Source of the DNA: F1-60-MAGs104 sp964355975
Lineage (GTDB): Bacteria; Planctomycetota; Phycisphaerae; Phycisphaerales; SM1A02
Length of the DNA stretch: 64,000 bases
Assembly: GCA_964355975.1 (NCBI GenBank)
Contig: CAYHFW010000006.1
Coordinates: 35,570 to 99,569 of the forward strand
Direction: 5' to 3'
How positions within the stretch are numbered: the first letter of the stretch is position 1; each line of letters begins with the position of its first letter. The notes below the pieces were generated by a model. It saw only the letters and a program-made list of their open reading frames with translations. It was not told the DNA's origin and ran no database searches. Positions 25,550-33,823 of this stretch are shown piece after piece. Made by a program: the position numbers and the translations under genes.

Positions 25550-26920
25550 TCAGCTACCTGCGATGCGCCGCTGCATCCACCGAGTGACGAACCAGAGCGC
25601 GACGCATGAGAGGGCGATGATCGGCGAGAGCAACAGAGAGGCCGAGCATGCGCCGAGCAGCGCGATCGATGCGATGAGCGCGGCAACGCCAGCAGGGCGG
25701 CGCGAAGGATGCGAGATCGCTGCGCGAAGTGCAAGCGTTGCGGCAATCACAAACCACACGGCAAACACGAGAAAGAGCGGGTAATTGACGATGGCGAGCT
25801 CAAGCACACCAAGTGGTTCAACGCCAGCGATTCCGTAGTCCGAGCGCAAAGCTTTCGGAACCGCGATCACAAGCAGCGGAAGCAGAGCAATTCCTGCGAG
25901 AAGAGGAAGCGCCCACCGCGTCGGTGACGCAAGTGCGCGATCACCAAGCGGTGGAGTCGTGAGAAGGTCGCATCCACATTCGGCACAGACGCGCGGCGCA
26001 CTGGTCGCGAGCAGATATCCGCACTTCGCGCAGCGGTAGGTGGTCGCACCATCGCTCGACATTTCGCGCCGTGCGACGATCGAAAGCAGGATCGTGTGAA
26101 TGGCGATCGCAGTAGGAAATGTTGCGACCACCACGAGGGCAACCATGAGTTGCGGACTCGAGACAGAGTTCAGTGCATAGAGCCGATTGATGAATCCGGC
26201 TGGCACCAAGATCGCTGCCGCAACCGCGATCGGCACGCATGCGCGGCAGAGCGCCAGAAATGCAATCGCCCATGCGGTGCGCTTGTGAAGCACGTTGTAC
26301 GCAACGAGCGAGAACGCGATGACCAACACTGGAAGGTTGAGCGCGAGCGCTCCCGTTCGAATCGCCGTCTGTGTGTTCTCTTTCAGATCTGAAAGATCAA
26401 ATGGATCGCGCACCATCATGTCGATCGCCCACCAGGCGGCCCCAATGACCGCAACCACACACCATGCCTTGCCGAGTCGGTCAAGCGTGTGCGAACGCAT
26501 CGTGCGTGCTCGCGCGAGCAACCAGACGCCGATGAGTGCCGCAGCAGCAACCGGACCTGGCGTTGCATACCAACTCGGTCGCAACGTGGTGCCAAGCAAC
26601 ATCAACACGATGAATGCAGTCCATGCCCACGGCAGTGCGATTCGTCCAGATGCAATGGGACGGGTCGGCCGTTCACGCGCATCGACCTCTTTGTCGACGA
26701 TTCCATTGAGCACCATGCCTGCGAGGTAGAACGCACACATCGCGATGGTGGTAGTGATCGCATGTTCGATGCTGCTCGCGTCGGGAATCCATTGCAATGC
26801 GAATGCCATCGCGACGCCGACAAGCGAGTCGCTGACGATGGTCGGCAGATTCGAGATACGCGTGAGCGAGAGCCAGTCAGAAAGGGGAGAGTGCGTTCGT
26901 TGAGAGCTCATGCGTGTCAT
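25550..26920 (-). CDS. eboC: EboC-like UbiA prenyltransferase with an inserted zinc ribbon and extra membrane segments
   Basis: A 456-residue membrane protein. Residues 1-285 are a UbiA-type prenyltransferase with NGIVDKEVDARERPTRPIASG (72-92) as the first Asp-rich motif. A zinc ribbon follows at 297-315 (RCAKCGY ... VCAECGC; Cys 297, 300, 312, 315), then about four more membrane segments to the end. Typical UbiA proteins stop near 290-300 residues, so the C-terminal third looks like a fusion. The start ATG directly abuts the eboE stop (TAA at 26921-26923), so the two are co-translated. Confidence 0.8.
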   Translation of the reverse strand: MTRMSSQRTHSPLSDWLSLTRISNLPTIVSDSLVGVAMAFALQWIPDASSIEHAITTTIAMCAFYLAGMVLNGIVDKEVDARERPTRPIASGRIALPWAWTAFIVLMLLGTTLRPSWYATPGPVAAAALIGVWLLARARTMRSHTLDRLGKAWCVVAVIGAAWWAIDMMVRDPFDLSDLKENTQTAIRTGALALNLPVLVIAFSLVAYNVLHKRTAWAIAFLALCRACVPIAVAAAILVPAGFINRLYALNSVSSPQLMVALVVVATFPTAIAIHTILLSIVARREMSSDGATTYRCAKCGYLLATSAPRVCAECGCDLLTTPPLGDRALASPTRWALPLLAGIALLPLLVIAVPKALRSDYGIAGVEPLGVLELAIVNYPLFLVFAVWFVIAATLALRAAISHPSRRPAGVAALIASIALLGACSASLLLSPIIALSCVALWFVTRWMQRRIAGS

Positions 26921-28120
26921 TTATCGGATTCCGCTCGTGGCCAACTGTGCTTTCGTCCAAAGGATTTCGTCTGCGATGCCCTGTGCGAGTGAGTCGCGAC
27001 GGTGGTCGACGGGCAAGACGTTCCACGCATACGTTTCGACTTCGAAGTGGCGGATGCCATCCGCTGGCTGAATGGCCGCGAAACATGCAGAAATCTCGCT
27101 ACGCGTGGTGCCAAGCGCGCCGAGCGCATCACGGTCGACTGGCACATGAAAGTGCGTGCGCCAGATGCCAACGGGCGCTTCTTCGAATGCGCGCTCGAGA
27201 TCTTCGTAGAAGTGCACCTCGCCCTTGCCATCAAGCACGCACGTTTGGTGCAGATACTTCGGTTCGTCGAAATTGCGCAGCGCACGAAAGCCTCGCTCAG
27301 ATCCATCGCAGGTGATCGCACTCGACACTTGCACCTTGCCCACACGCACGCCCGCGCGACGATAGGTCTCGAGCGCTTCGGCTTGTGGCTCAAACATCAC
27401 CGCCGAGTGACAGATGTCATGGCAGACGCGCAGGTATCGCCGAGGATCAGCGAGATCTGCACTTGGCCGCACGCACTGTTCAAAAAAGTCGACGACATCT
27501 TTCGCGCGGTCGATGGCGCAACCAGGTTCTGGTTCGAGATCGAGATGAATGCAAACGCCGCGCGATTCTTCAAGACGCTTGAGGTGCCTCGCAACTTGCT
27601 CGAGTTGCGCCGAGGCGAGTCCGACGCTTGCACCGCATCCCTCTTGCGTGAATGTCGATCGCCATCCCAGTGGAAGCGTCGAGATCGATCCTTCGCCCGC
27701 GATGTCTGGAGCGATCGACGCATCGGGCAAGAGATCAGCAAGTATGTCTGCGAGGCTCATGGTGTAGAGCGCGCGCCGCACATCGGCCCAGTGCGGTTCG
27801 TAGACGGCTTTCTTAGATCGTCCCGCGTGAAAGTCGCCATATGGAAAGCCGTTCATTGTGAAGACGACGAGTCCGCGGTTGAAGAGCCAGTCGCGAAGTC
27901 GCGCAGTGCCGTCAGCATCTTCGTGAATCTCGCGCGCGGCGTTGGCGCTGAGCCAGAGCCCAATGGGCATGAGTCCCACGGGCTGTACGAGTGCGCGCAC
28001 CGCAGTCGTGTGGCGGTCGAGCGCTGCGAGTGTGTTAGCGAGCGTGCTTCCGGCGTGCACATTCGTGCAGTAGCCGACGACAGCAGGCTGGTGGATGGCA
28101 GAGGTCAGACTCGAAGTCAT
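26921..28120 (-). CDS. eboE: EboE-like metabolite-traffic protein (xylose-isomerase-like TIM barrel)
   Basis: A 399-residue TIM barrel of the AP endonuclease 2/xylose isomerase group. Likely metal ligands are Glu in HLDLEPEPGC, His/Asp in VCHDICHSAVMFE, and His in WRTHFHVPVDRDA. An N-terminal block, YCTNVHAGSTLANTLAAL, is characteristic of EboE proteins as far as I can judge. In the ebo set it acts with EboC, EboB and EboD on an unidentified small molecule. It overlaps the upstream hydrolase gene by 4 bases (ATGA) and abuts eboC. Confidence 0.8.
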   Translation of the reverse strand: MTSSLTSAIHQPAVVGYCTNVHAGSTLANTLAALDRHTTAVRALVQPVGLMPIGLWLSANAAREIHEDADGTARLRDWLFNRGLVVFTMNGFPYGDFHAGRSKKAVYEPHWADVRRALYTMSLADILADLLPDASIAPDIAGEGSISTLPLGWRSTFTQEGCGASVGLASAQLEQVARHLKRLEESRGVCIHLDLEPEPGCAIDRAKDVVDFFEQCVRPSADLADPRRYLRVCHDICHSAVMFEPQAEALETYRRAGVRVGKVQVSSAITCDGSERGFRALRNFDEPKYLHQTCVLDGKGEVHFYEDLERAFEEAPVGIWRTHFHVPVDRDALGALGTTRSEISACFAAIQPADGIRHFEVETYAWNVLPVDHRRDSLAQGIADEILWTKAQLATSGIR

Positions 28121-28803
28121 GCGCGCACTGCTGATCGTTTGTGGTGGCGCGCTGCTGCGATGAATTGCGCGATGACACCATCGCCCATCGTTGCGTCGCT
28201 TGTGCGTTCAGGATGCCACTGCACTCCGAGATAAAAGGGTTTGCGGCTATCGCGAATCGCCTCAAGAATTCCGTCGTCGCTCCATCCGATTGCTTCGAAG
28301 GTGCCCGCATCTGCGAGCGCCTGATGGTGCCAACTCGCAACATCTCCATTGCCGATGACACTCTCAACAGCGTGCACATTGTCGAACCGGTGGCGGTCGG
28401 CATCAGGCTTGAGGTCATGCATATGTTGAATCAGCGTGCATCCCGCATGCACTCCCATCAACTGCATACCCAAGCAGATTCCAAGCACAGGCACTTGGGG
28501 CTGAGTCGCGAGTGCATCGAGCAATGCGAACTCGGCAAGTTGACGATCACTCTCCATGATCTGCGCGTGCTCATGCAGAGCGATTCCCATCGGACGCGTG
28601 TCGATGTCGTCGCCGCCCGTCATGATGACGCCATCCACAAGGTTCAACATCGCAGCACGAAGGGACGCAATCGCTGGCAGGATGATCGGCGTGCCACCCG
28701 CGCGCAGAACCGCTGAGATGTAGGTGTGTTTGACCTCGTGGCGCGGGCGACCCTTCTCGTCGCGCACGAGATTCGCAGTCACTCCAATGATCGGTGCACT
28801 CAT
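28117..28803 (-). CDS. Class I glutamine-amidotransferase-like hydrolase (gamma-glutamyl-GABA hydrolase family)
   Basis: ATG 28803 (MSAPIIGVTANL) gives 228 residues; the upstream extension is not family-like. The nucleophile elbow GICLGMQLMGVHAGC and the HPE of VQWHPERTS complete the Cys-His-Glu triad, and TGGDDIDTRPMG is the family loop. PuuD-type members hydrolyse gamma-glutamyl amides, and related members process folate or nucleotide conjugates. The 4-base overlap with eboE places it in the ebo transcription unit, which is not standard, so it could remove a gamma-glutamyl group from the ebo metabolite. Confidence 0.85.
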   Translation of the reverse strand: MSAPIIGVTANLVRDEKGRPRHEVKHTYISAVLRAGGTPIILPAIASLRAAMLNLVDGVIMTGGDDIDTRPMGIALHEHAQIMESDRQLAEFALLDALATQPQVPVLGICLGMQLMGVHAGCTLIQHMHDLKPDADRHRFDNVHAVESVIGNGDVASWHHQALADAGTFEAIGWSDDGILEAIRDSRKPFYLGVQWHPERTSDATMGDGVIAQFIAAARHHKRSAVRA

Positions 28804-28874
28804 GCACGCATTATGCTCGAAGGATGCCCTCTTTGTCTCTCGCATTCACGGCGCGGTCCCACAGCGCAAGCGTG

Positions 28875-28915
28875 CGCAAAAATGAAACGCGGCGGCCAAC
28901 AATCGCTGGTCGCCG
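28875..28915 (-). terminator. Rho-independent terminator for the SIMPL gene
   Basis: On the minus strand a 10-bp stem GCGGCGACCA/TGGCCGCCGC (28915-28906 with 28897-28888, one G-T pair) with an 8-nt loop is followed by GTTTCATTTTTG. It lies 30-70 bases after the stop at 28945 and separates that gene from the hydrolase-eboE-eboC unit, which must have its own promoter. Confidence 0.7.
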
Positions 28916-28944
28916 CATTGGCGCAATCAGATTGACTGAAGAAC

Positions 28945-29718
28945 CTACGAGTCGATCGCATACGAAAGGCTGACGACTGCCTTGACGGTCTTGTCGATCG
29001 AAGTCGTGTCGTTCATCCCCCAATCGCTGACTTCTGTCGAGCCCAGCGGCACGATCTGAAAGACACCCTGCGATGCGCTGATGAGTCCGCCAACACTCGC
29101 CTTCGAGCCGCGCGCGAGAAGTGTCGCGCGCTCATATCCATTCTGTGTTGCCTTCTCGAGCAGCGTCATCTTGAGTGCCTCGAGTCCGCTGACCGAGTAT
29201 TCGGGCGACCCCGAGTCAACTTCGATTCCGTCCTTGATGAGTGCTGTGACATTGAACGCAAGCGTGCGCACAGCATCGACGCGTGGCGAGCGCACGCTGA
29301 TCGACTGAGTCAGCACGCACGACTCGATCGTGTTTGTGGCGGTGCCATTCGCGGCGAGGACATAGCGGAATGAAGAGTTCACTTCGCGCAGTGTGATTTC
29401 ATTGAGGGTGAATCCCTGCGAGATGATGAAGTCTCGAACTTGCGCCGAATGGGCCTCGATGATTGGGTAGGCGTTCGCGAGCGTGTCGGCGCGCGCAGTC
29501 ACCCGCGCATTCCAATGTGCGCGATCGGATTTCACGGCGACCTCAGAGAGTCCCTTGACATGGATCGGTGCAGCGTGCTTGTTGATGCTGGCGATCGCCT
29601 TGCCGAGTGATTGTGATCCAACCGTCACACCGAGTGCGAGTGTGGCGCCGAGGCAGAACATGCCGAAGCCAAAGTTTTTGACGAGCGGGGGAATGCGATT
29701 GATGAGTGTCTCAGACAT
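28945..29718 (-). CDS. SIMPL-domain (DUF541) envelope protein
   Basis: ATG 29718 (MSETLINRIP) is chosen; AAGGA lies 9-13 bases upstream. The 257-residue protein has one N-terminal membrane segment (FGFGMFCLGATLALGVTVG) and then the SIMPL fold: IHVKGLSEVAVKSDRAHW at the start, alternating strands and helices, and a final VKAVVSLSYAI. SIMPL proteins are periplasmic/outer-membrane proteins of unclear role, first named from IRAK-binding mouse protein and found in bacteria as oxidative-stress-linked factors. It sits inside the scattered ebo region. Confidence 0.8.
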   Translation of the reverse strand: MSETLINRIPPLVKNFGFGMFCLGATLALGVTVGSQSLGKAIASINKHAAPIHVKGLSEVAVKSDRAHWNARVTARADTLANAYPIIEAHSAQVRDFIISQGFTLNEITLREVNSSFRYVLAANGTATNTIESCVLTQSISVRSPRVDAVRTLAFNVTALIKDGIEVDSGSPEYSVSGLEALKMTLLEKATQNGYERATLLARGSKASVGGLISASQGVFQIVPLGSTEVSDWGMNDTTSIDKTVKAVVSLSYAIDS

Positions 29719-29813
29719 GGGAGCGTCCTTGCAGTTGTGAGAGCGTGACGCAACATCCATGTTGCGTCGGAAGCGCGAGCGTAGAACTGCGCGTTCGAAT
29801 GTAAAGTGAATTC

Positions 29814-30284
29814 ATGAAAATCTTTCGACCACTCTTTGGAGCCGTGCTTGGTTATCTGACAGTTGCGCTGACTGTGATGGTTGGCATGACCGTTGCGGCG
29901 ATGATGCTCGGCGCCGACCGTGTCTTTGTCGGCGACACGTGGCAGTCGTCCGACTTGTGGAACGGGCTCGCGCTTGTGCTCGGAGCGATCGCAGCATTTC
30001 TCGGCGGCATCGTCGCAACTTGGTGGGGTGGATCGAAGCGCGGCGGCCGCCTACTCGCCTCGATCATCATTGCCCTAGGAATCGTCGCGGCGGCTGCGAC
30101 CGTTGGGCAGTCAGTGATGAAAGATCCGCCGGCACGCCCAGCGGTGATGACATTCGCCGATTGGGGCAACTCAAGCAAGTACAGCCGTCAGCCATTGTGG
30201 TTATCAGTAGCGATGCCGATCGTTGGTGCGGTAGGCGTCGTGCTCGGCATGCGATTCATCGCCCGAAAGAAGGGGATCAACTAG
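29814..30284 (+). CDS. Small integral membrane protein (four predicted segments)
   Basis: A 156-residue protein with about four hydrophobic segments: LFGAVLGYLTVALTVMVGM, LALVLGAIAAFLGGIVATWW, LLASIIIALGIVAAAATVG and LSVAMPIVGAVGVVLGM, with a basic C-terminus (RKKGIN). The first and second segments carry Gly-xxx-Gly helix-packing patterns. I recognise no family. It lies between two minus-strand ebo-region genes and its last 8 bases overlap the convergent reductase gene. Confidence 0.7.
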   Translation: MKIFRPLFGAVLGYLTVALTVMVGMTVAAMMLGADRVFVGDTWQSSDLWNGLALVLGAIAAFLGGIVATWWGGSKRGGRLLASIIIALGIVAAAATVGQSVMKDPPARPAVMTFADWGNSSKYSRQPLWLSVAMPIVGAVGVVLGMRFIARKKGIN

Positions 30285-31365
30285 GCGCAGGCTGCGCGAC
30301 CGCGCGCTTTCGCCAGAGCTCGATCAATTCTGCTTCGCGCGCGGCGGTGATTCCAGGCGTGCGACCGACTCCCCACGCGAAATCTGCGGGTCGCTCACTC
30401 TTGGTCGCTTCAAAGTCTGCGATCGTGTCGCGTGCAGTCTGGGCGAGTGGACGGCAGGTGAGTCCGTGCGCGAACGCCTTTTCGCAATTGGCTCTTCCGG
30501 CTCCGAACGAATCTACGCCGACCGGAATCCACAGTGGCAGTCCCATCCAGGGACCAACCTCGTGCTCGAGCAGCCACGCTTCGTCGATCCACACAAATTC
30601 GACTGGGTCGCTCACCGCACACTTGATTCCCGCGAGCATCTCTTCCATATAAAGAGGACCCTGCGGACCGTTGGCGATGTAGGTGCCGGTGTGCGAATCT
30701 TCGATCAGCTTCAGCATGAATGCGGCGAGATCGCGCACATCGATGAACTGCACGCGCGCGGTGTCTGGTTTGGCAGTTCGCGGAGCGAGCACGCTTCCGC
30801 CCCGCGCAATTCGCACAGGCCAGTAGGTAAAACGATTCGAGTCGTCGCCAGGGCCGACGATCAGCCCAGGGCGAACGATGCACGTTGCATCGGGCAACAC
30901 CGCATGCGCCGCTTGTTCGCAGAGCGCCTTGAGCGGACCGTACGTTGCGCCAGTGAGTTTCTCAGTCGTTGGATCTTCGATCGTGCTGACGGGCGTTGAT
31001 TCATCTGGCGCGATCGACATGTCTGACCACACCGAGATCGTTGAGACGAGCTGGTAAAAGCGAGTGGCGGGAGCGAGCAACTTCGCCGACGCAGTTGTGA
31101 TGCGCGGAAAATATGAAGAGTTGTCGATGACGGCATCCCACTTCGCACCGCCTTTGATCGCCGCCTCGAGGGCCGCAAGCCCATCGCCCTTGTTTGGATC
31201 GCGGTCGCCGCGCAACTGAACGATCGACTTGTACTTCTCGCCAGCAAAGAGCGTCGGTGCAGTCTTGCCGCGATTGAAGAGCGTGATCTGCCAGCCCTTG
31301 GCGATCGCTTGTTCAACGAGATGGGGTCCAAGAAATCCGGTTCCGCCGAGGATGAGAATGTTCAT
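30277..31365 (-). CDS. NAD-dependent epimerase/dehydratase-type (extended SDR) protein
   Basis: A 362-residue extended SDR with the cofactor motif GGTGFLG (7-13), basic FNRGK after the second strand (suggesting NADP), and catalytic YxxxK in TYGPLKALCE. A later block ARVQFIDVRDLAAFMLKL matches nucleotide-sugar epimerase/reductase-like members. The substrate is unknown. It lies 36 bases downstream of eboB on the same strand and may be an extra enzyme of the ebo pathway. Confidence 0.8.
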   Translation of the reverse strand: MNILILGGTGFLGPHLVEQAIAKGWQITLFNRGKTAPTLFAGEKYKSIVQLRGDRDPNKGDGLAALEAAIKGGAKWDAVIDNSSYFPRITTASAKLLAPATRFYQLVSTISVWSDMSIAPDESTPVSTIEDPTTEKLTGATYGPLKALCEQAAHAVLPDATCIVRPGLIVGPGDDSNRFTYWPVRIARGGSVLAPRTAKPDTARVQFIDVRDLAAFMLKLIEDSHTGTYIANGPQGPLYMEEMLAGIKCAVSDPVEFVWIDEAWLLEHEVGPWMGLPLWIPVGVDSFGAGRANCEKAFAHGLTCRPLAQTARDTIADFEATKSERPADFAWGVGRTPGITAAREAELIELWRKRAVAQPAPS

Positions 31366-31401
31366 GGTTCAGAGTCCTTGTCTGCAATCGAGAGCATGCA
31401 T

Positions 31402-32199
31402 TCAGCGCACTCGAAAGTTTGCCGACTGCGAAAGAAACTGTTTTGGATTCTCAAAGCTCACCTTCTTGATCGTCGCCTCGAGGTGGCCGCGCCGGCGCAT
31501 TTCTTCACGGCACTTTGGAACAGCAAGTGGATCGCTGATTCCCCAATCGGCCGCAGAGTTGATCCAGAGCCGGTCTGTTCCGTGCACTTCAAAGATGTCG
31601 GCCGCACGCTGCGGAGTGCACTTGGTGTCTGGATACAGCGTCATTCCCGCCCAGAATCCACGGTCGAGAACCATGCGAACGGTGTGTTCTTCAACGTGAT
31701 CGATGAGCACGCGCCCAGGGTCAACACCCTGCGACTCGATCGCATCCATGATGATGCGTGTGCCCTTCATCTTGTCTTCGAGGTGGGGGGTATGCACGAG
31801 AATCAAGAGTCCACGACTCTTGGCGAGAGCGATGTGTTCTTCGAGCACAACAAGTTCGTTGCGCGAGTTCTTGTTGAGTCCGATCTCGCCGATGCCAAGC
31901 ACGTTGGGGCGATCGAGAAACCTCGGAATCTCAGCAAGCACTTCGCGAGCGAAGCCGATGTCTTCGCTCTCTTTGGGATTGATGCAGAGCCATGTGTGGT
32001 GCGCGATTCCGAACTGCGCCGCGCGCTTGGGTTCAGTGTCAGTGAGTTGGCCGAAGTAATCAACGAATCCCTGTGCGCTCGAGCGGTCGTAGCCAGCCCA
32101 GAAGGCGGGCTCTGTGATTGCAACACATCCAGCGCGTGCCATCCGCTGATAGTCGTCGGTCGTGCGCGAGACCATGTGAACATGTGGATCGATGTACAT
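31402..32199 (-). CDS. eboB: EboB-like TatD-family metal-dependent hydrolase
   Basis: A 265-residue TIM-barrel hydrolase of the TatD type: HVH at residues 6-8 after MYIDP, Glu in GIGEIGLNKNS, His in LVHTPHLEDK, His in VLIDHVEEHT, and Asp in SAADWGISDPLAVP. Canonical TatD enzymes are 3'-5' DNases; the ebo version is thought to act on a small metabolite. It is downstream of the small gene at 32212 and eboD with short gaps (12 and 11 bases). Confidence 0.8.
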   Translation of the reverse strand: MYIDPHVHMVSRTTDDYQRMARAGCVAITEPAFWAGYDRSSAQGFVDYFGQLTDTEPKRAAQFGIAHHTWLCINPKESEDIGFAREVLAEIPRFLDRPNVLGIGEIGLNKNSRNELVVLEEHIALAKSRGLLILVHTPHLEDKMKGTRIIMDAIESQGVDPGRVLIDHVEEHTVRMVLDRGFWAGMTLYPDTKCTPQRAADIFEVHGTDRLWINSAADWGISDPLAVPKCREEMRRRGHLEATIKKVSFENPKQFLSQSANFRVR

Positions 32200-32211
32200 C
32201 GCGAAAATCTT

Positions 32212-32526
32212 TCAGGTGCGTGGCGCGTTCAATGAAACCGCACCAATCGCGCCTTTGGTGTGAGCCGCAGCGATCGGATCGACTGAGTGATCACTCCAGA
32301 GTTCGAGCGTGCGTCGTGCGCGTTCTGGCTTTCCATCGCGAATCAAATCGAGGGCTGCAGCGAGCGCACGAATGCGAACATCAGTCGTCGTCGCAGAAGT
32401 CGCAACACCCTCGGCGGCTGCCGCGCGGTCAAAACGATCGAGAAACGCTGCGATATCAAGCGCCTTTGCACGGTGCTCGAGAAAGTACCGATCAACGACT
32501 TGGTTTGAAGTGAGCGGGGTCGACAT
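32212..32526 (-). CDS. Small helical protein of unknown function in the ebo cluster (possible EboA-like)
   Basis: A 104-residue, largely helical soluble protein: LEHRAKALDIAAFLDRFDRA, then VRIRALAAALDLI and RARRTLELWSDHSV. There is no catalytic motif or membrane segment. Its place between eboD and eboB, with 11-12 base gaps, ties it to the ebo system. Recognised EboA proteins are longer, so identity with EboA is only a guess; it may be a separate adaptor. Confidence 0.65.
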   Translation of the reverse strand: MSTPLTSNQVVDRYFLEHRAKALDIAAFLDRFDRAAAAEGVATSATTTDVRIRALAAALDLIRDGKPERARRTLELWSDHSVDPIAAAHTKGAIGAVSLNAPRT

Positions 32527-32537
32527 GCCAGCGCATC

Positions 32538-33683
32538 CTATGGCGAGGGGCGCGGCTCGAGGGCGCGCGCTGATGCCGCGACGATCGCGTGGTCCATCGC
32601 ATGCACCTCAGTCGCCGTGCCGATCGACCGTAAGAGCGTGACGGTGAGTTGTCCACCAAGATGCTCTCGAAACTCTTCGAGCCCGCGCGCAAGCTGATCT
32701 GTCTGGGCGAGCAGAGGATGCCACGTCGGAAGGGCGAGCGACCGCAAGCACGCTCGAATGCGAGCGGCGACCGCAGCATCGAGCACTCCCGTGCGAACCG
32801 CATACTCGCAGTCCAGTGCGATGCCGATCGAGACTGCTTCACCGTGCGGAAGCGTCGATCCACTCATCGACTCAAGTTTGTGCGCGGCCCAATGTCCAAA
32901 GTCAAGGGGGCGCGCTTGGCGCAGTTCAAATGGATCGCCACCCTGTGTGATGTGATCCAAATGCAATGCCGCACTGCGAGCGATGATCGGCATCGCGACA
33001 GCGAGATCGCGCGCGCGAATGCCTGTCACACTGCGCTCGATTTGATCGAAGAGCGCCGCATCTTTCACGCAGGCAATCTTGACGGCTTCACTGAAGCCAC
33101 TGAGAAAGTGTTGGTCGGTCAGCGATGGCAAGAAGAGTTCATCTGCGATGACAGCCCATGGAACCGAAAATGTTCCAACAAAGTTCTTCTTGCCGAATTG
33201 ATTGATGCCGTTTTTGACACCCATCGCGGCGTCGTCCATCGCGAGCGTGGTGGTTGGCATGCGTACGAGGCGAACACCACGATGCGCGAGGGTCGCGCCG
33301 AATCCAACGGCGTCAAGCATCGCGCCGCCGCCGATTGCGAGCACGAAACTCTTGCGGTCAATGCCGTGGCGATCGGTCGCAGTCAACACTTGCTCGTAGA
33401 CGCCGATCGAGTTCTTCGCATTCTCGCCGCCTGGAACGATCTCAACCATTCGAAGGTCGGGCAGAGCATCTCCAGCCCGTGCGCGCGCACCGAGGTAACT
33501 CGCGAGGCGATCCCCGAGCTCGGGATGTGCAGCGTGAACTCCATCGTCGATGAAAACGATCAGACGTCGTTCGGCACTCTGCGCGAGCACATCGGCGACG
33601 ACGCTGTTGTTTGGGTCGAATGCGTCGCGCGTGAAATGCACGCGGTGCTGAAATGTGACGTCAAATGAACGGCTGAGTGACAT
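32538..33683 (-). CDS. eboD: EboD-like 3-dehydroquinate synthase / sugar-phosphate cyclase family protein
   Basis: ATG 33683 (MSLSRSFDVTFQH) gives 381 residues. The family blocks are PGGENAKNS, GGGAMLDAVGFGATLAHRG, MPTTTLAMDDAAMGVKNGIN, and metal ligands Glu in SGFSEAVKIA, His in DFGHWAAHKLE and His in LPHGEAVSIGI. The KTGIN/KTAIN Thr position of 3-dehydroquinate synthase is Asn here, consistent with a cyclase on another sugar phosphate. There are no shikimate genes nearby, so aroB is unlikely. It heads the minus-strand ebo unit. Confidence 0.8.
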   Translation of the reverse strand: MSLSRSFDVTFQHRVHFTRDAFDPNNSVVADVLAQSAERRLIVFIDDGVHAAHPELGDRLASYLGARARAGDALPDLRMVEIVPGGENAKNSIGVYEQVLTATDRHGIDRKSFVLAIGGGAMLDAVGFGATLAHRGVRLVRMPTTTLAMDDAAMGVKNGINQFGKKNFVGTFSVPWAVIADELFLPSLTDQHFLSGFSEAVKIACVKDAALFDQIERSVTGIRARDLAVAMPIIARSAALHLDHITQGGDPFELRQARPLDFGHWAAHKLESMSGSTLPHGEAVSIGIALDCEYAVRTGVLDAAVAARIRACLRSLALPTWHPLLAQTDQLARGLEEFREHLGGQLTVTLLRSIGTATEVHAMDHAIVAASARALEPRPSP

Positions 33684-33715
33684 GGCGAACGAGAAAGCCA
33701 AGCATAGATGCGAAA

Positions 33716-33754
33716 CCAAAAAAAATGCCACGGCGGAGGGCGTTCCGCCGTGGC
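33716..33754 (-). terminator. Rho-independent terminator after htrA
   Basis: On the minus strand an 11-bp perfect stem, GCCACGGCGGA (33754-33744) with TCCGCCGTGGC (33737-33727) and a 6-nt loop, is followed by A then eight T (33725-33718). It lies 70 bases after the htrA stop and before the eboD start, so it ends the long 47-kb-to-34-kb unit and isolates the ebo genes from it. Confidence 0.9.
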
Positions 33755-33823
33755 TTGGTACCCACGATTACACATCGCAGGCGTGTCCGCGTTTCGTGCG
33801 GAACACGAAGGAGATTTGTTGCG

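Noticed and set aside
32538..33683. aroB (true 3-dehydroquinate synthase)
   Set aside because: The loop motif is changed, there are no shikimate genes nearby, and the neighbours are ebo genes.
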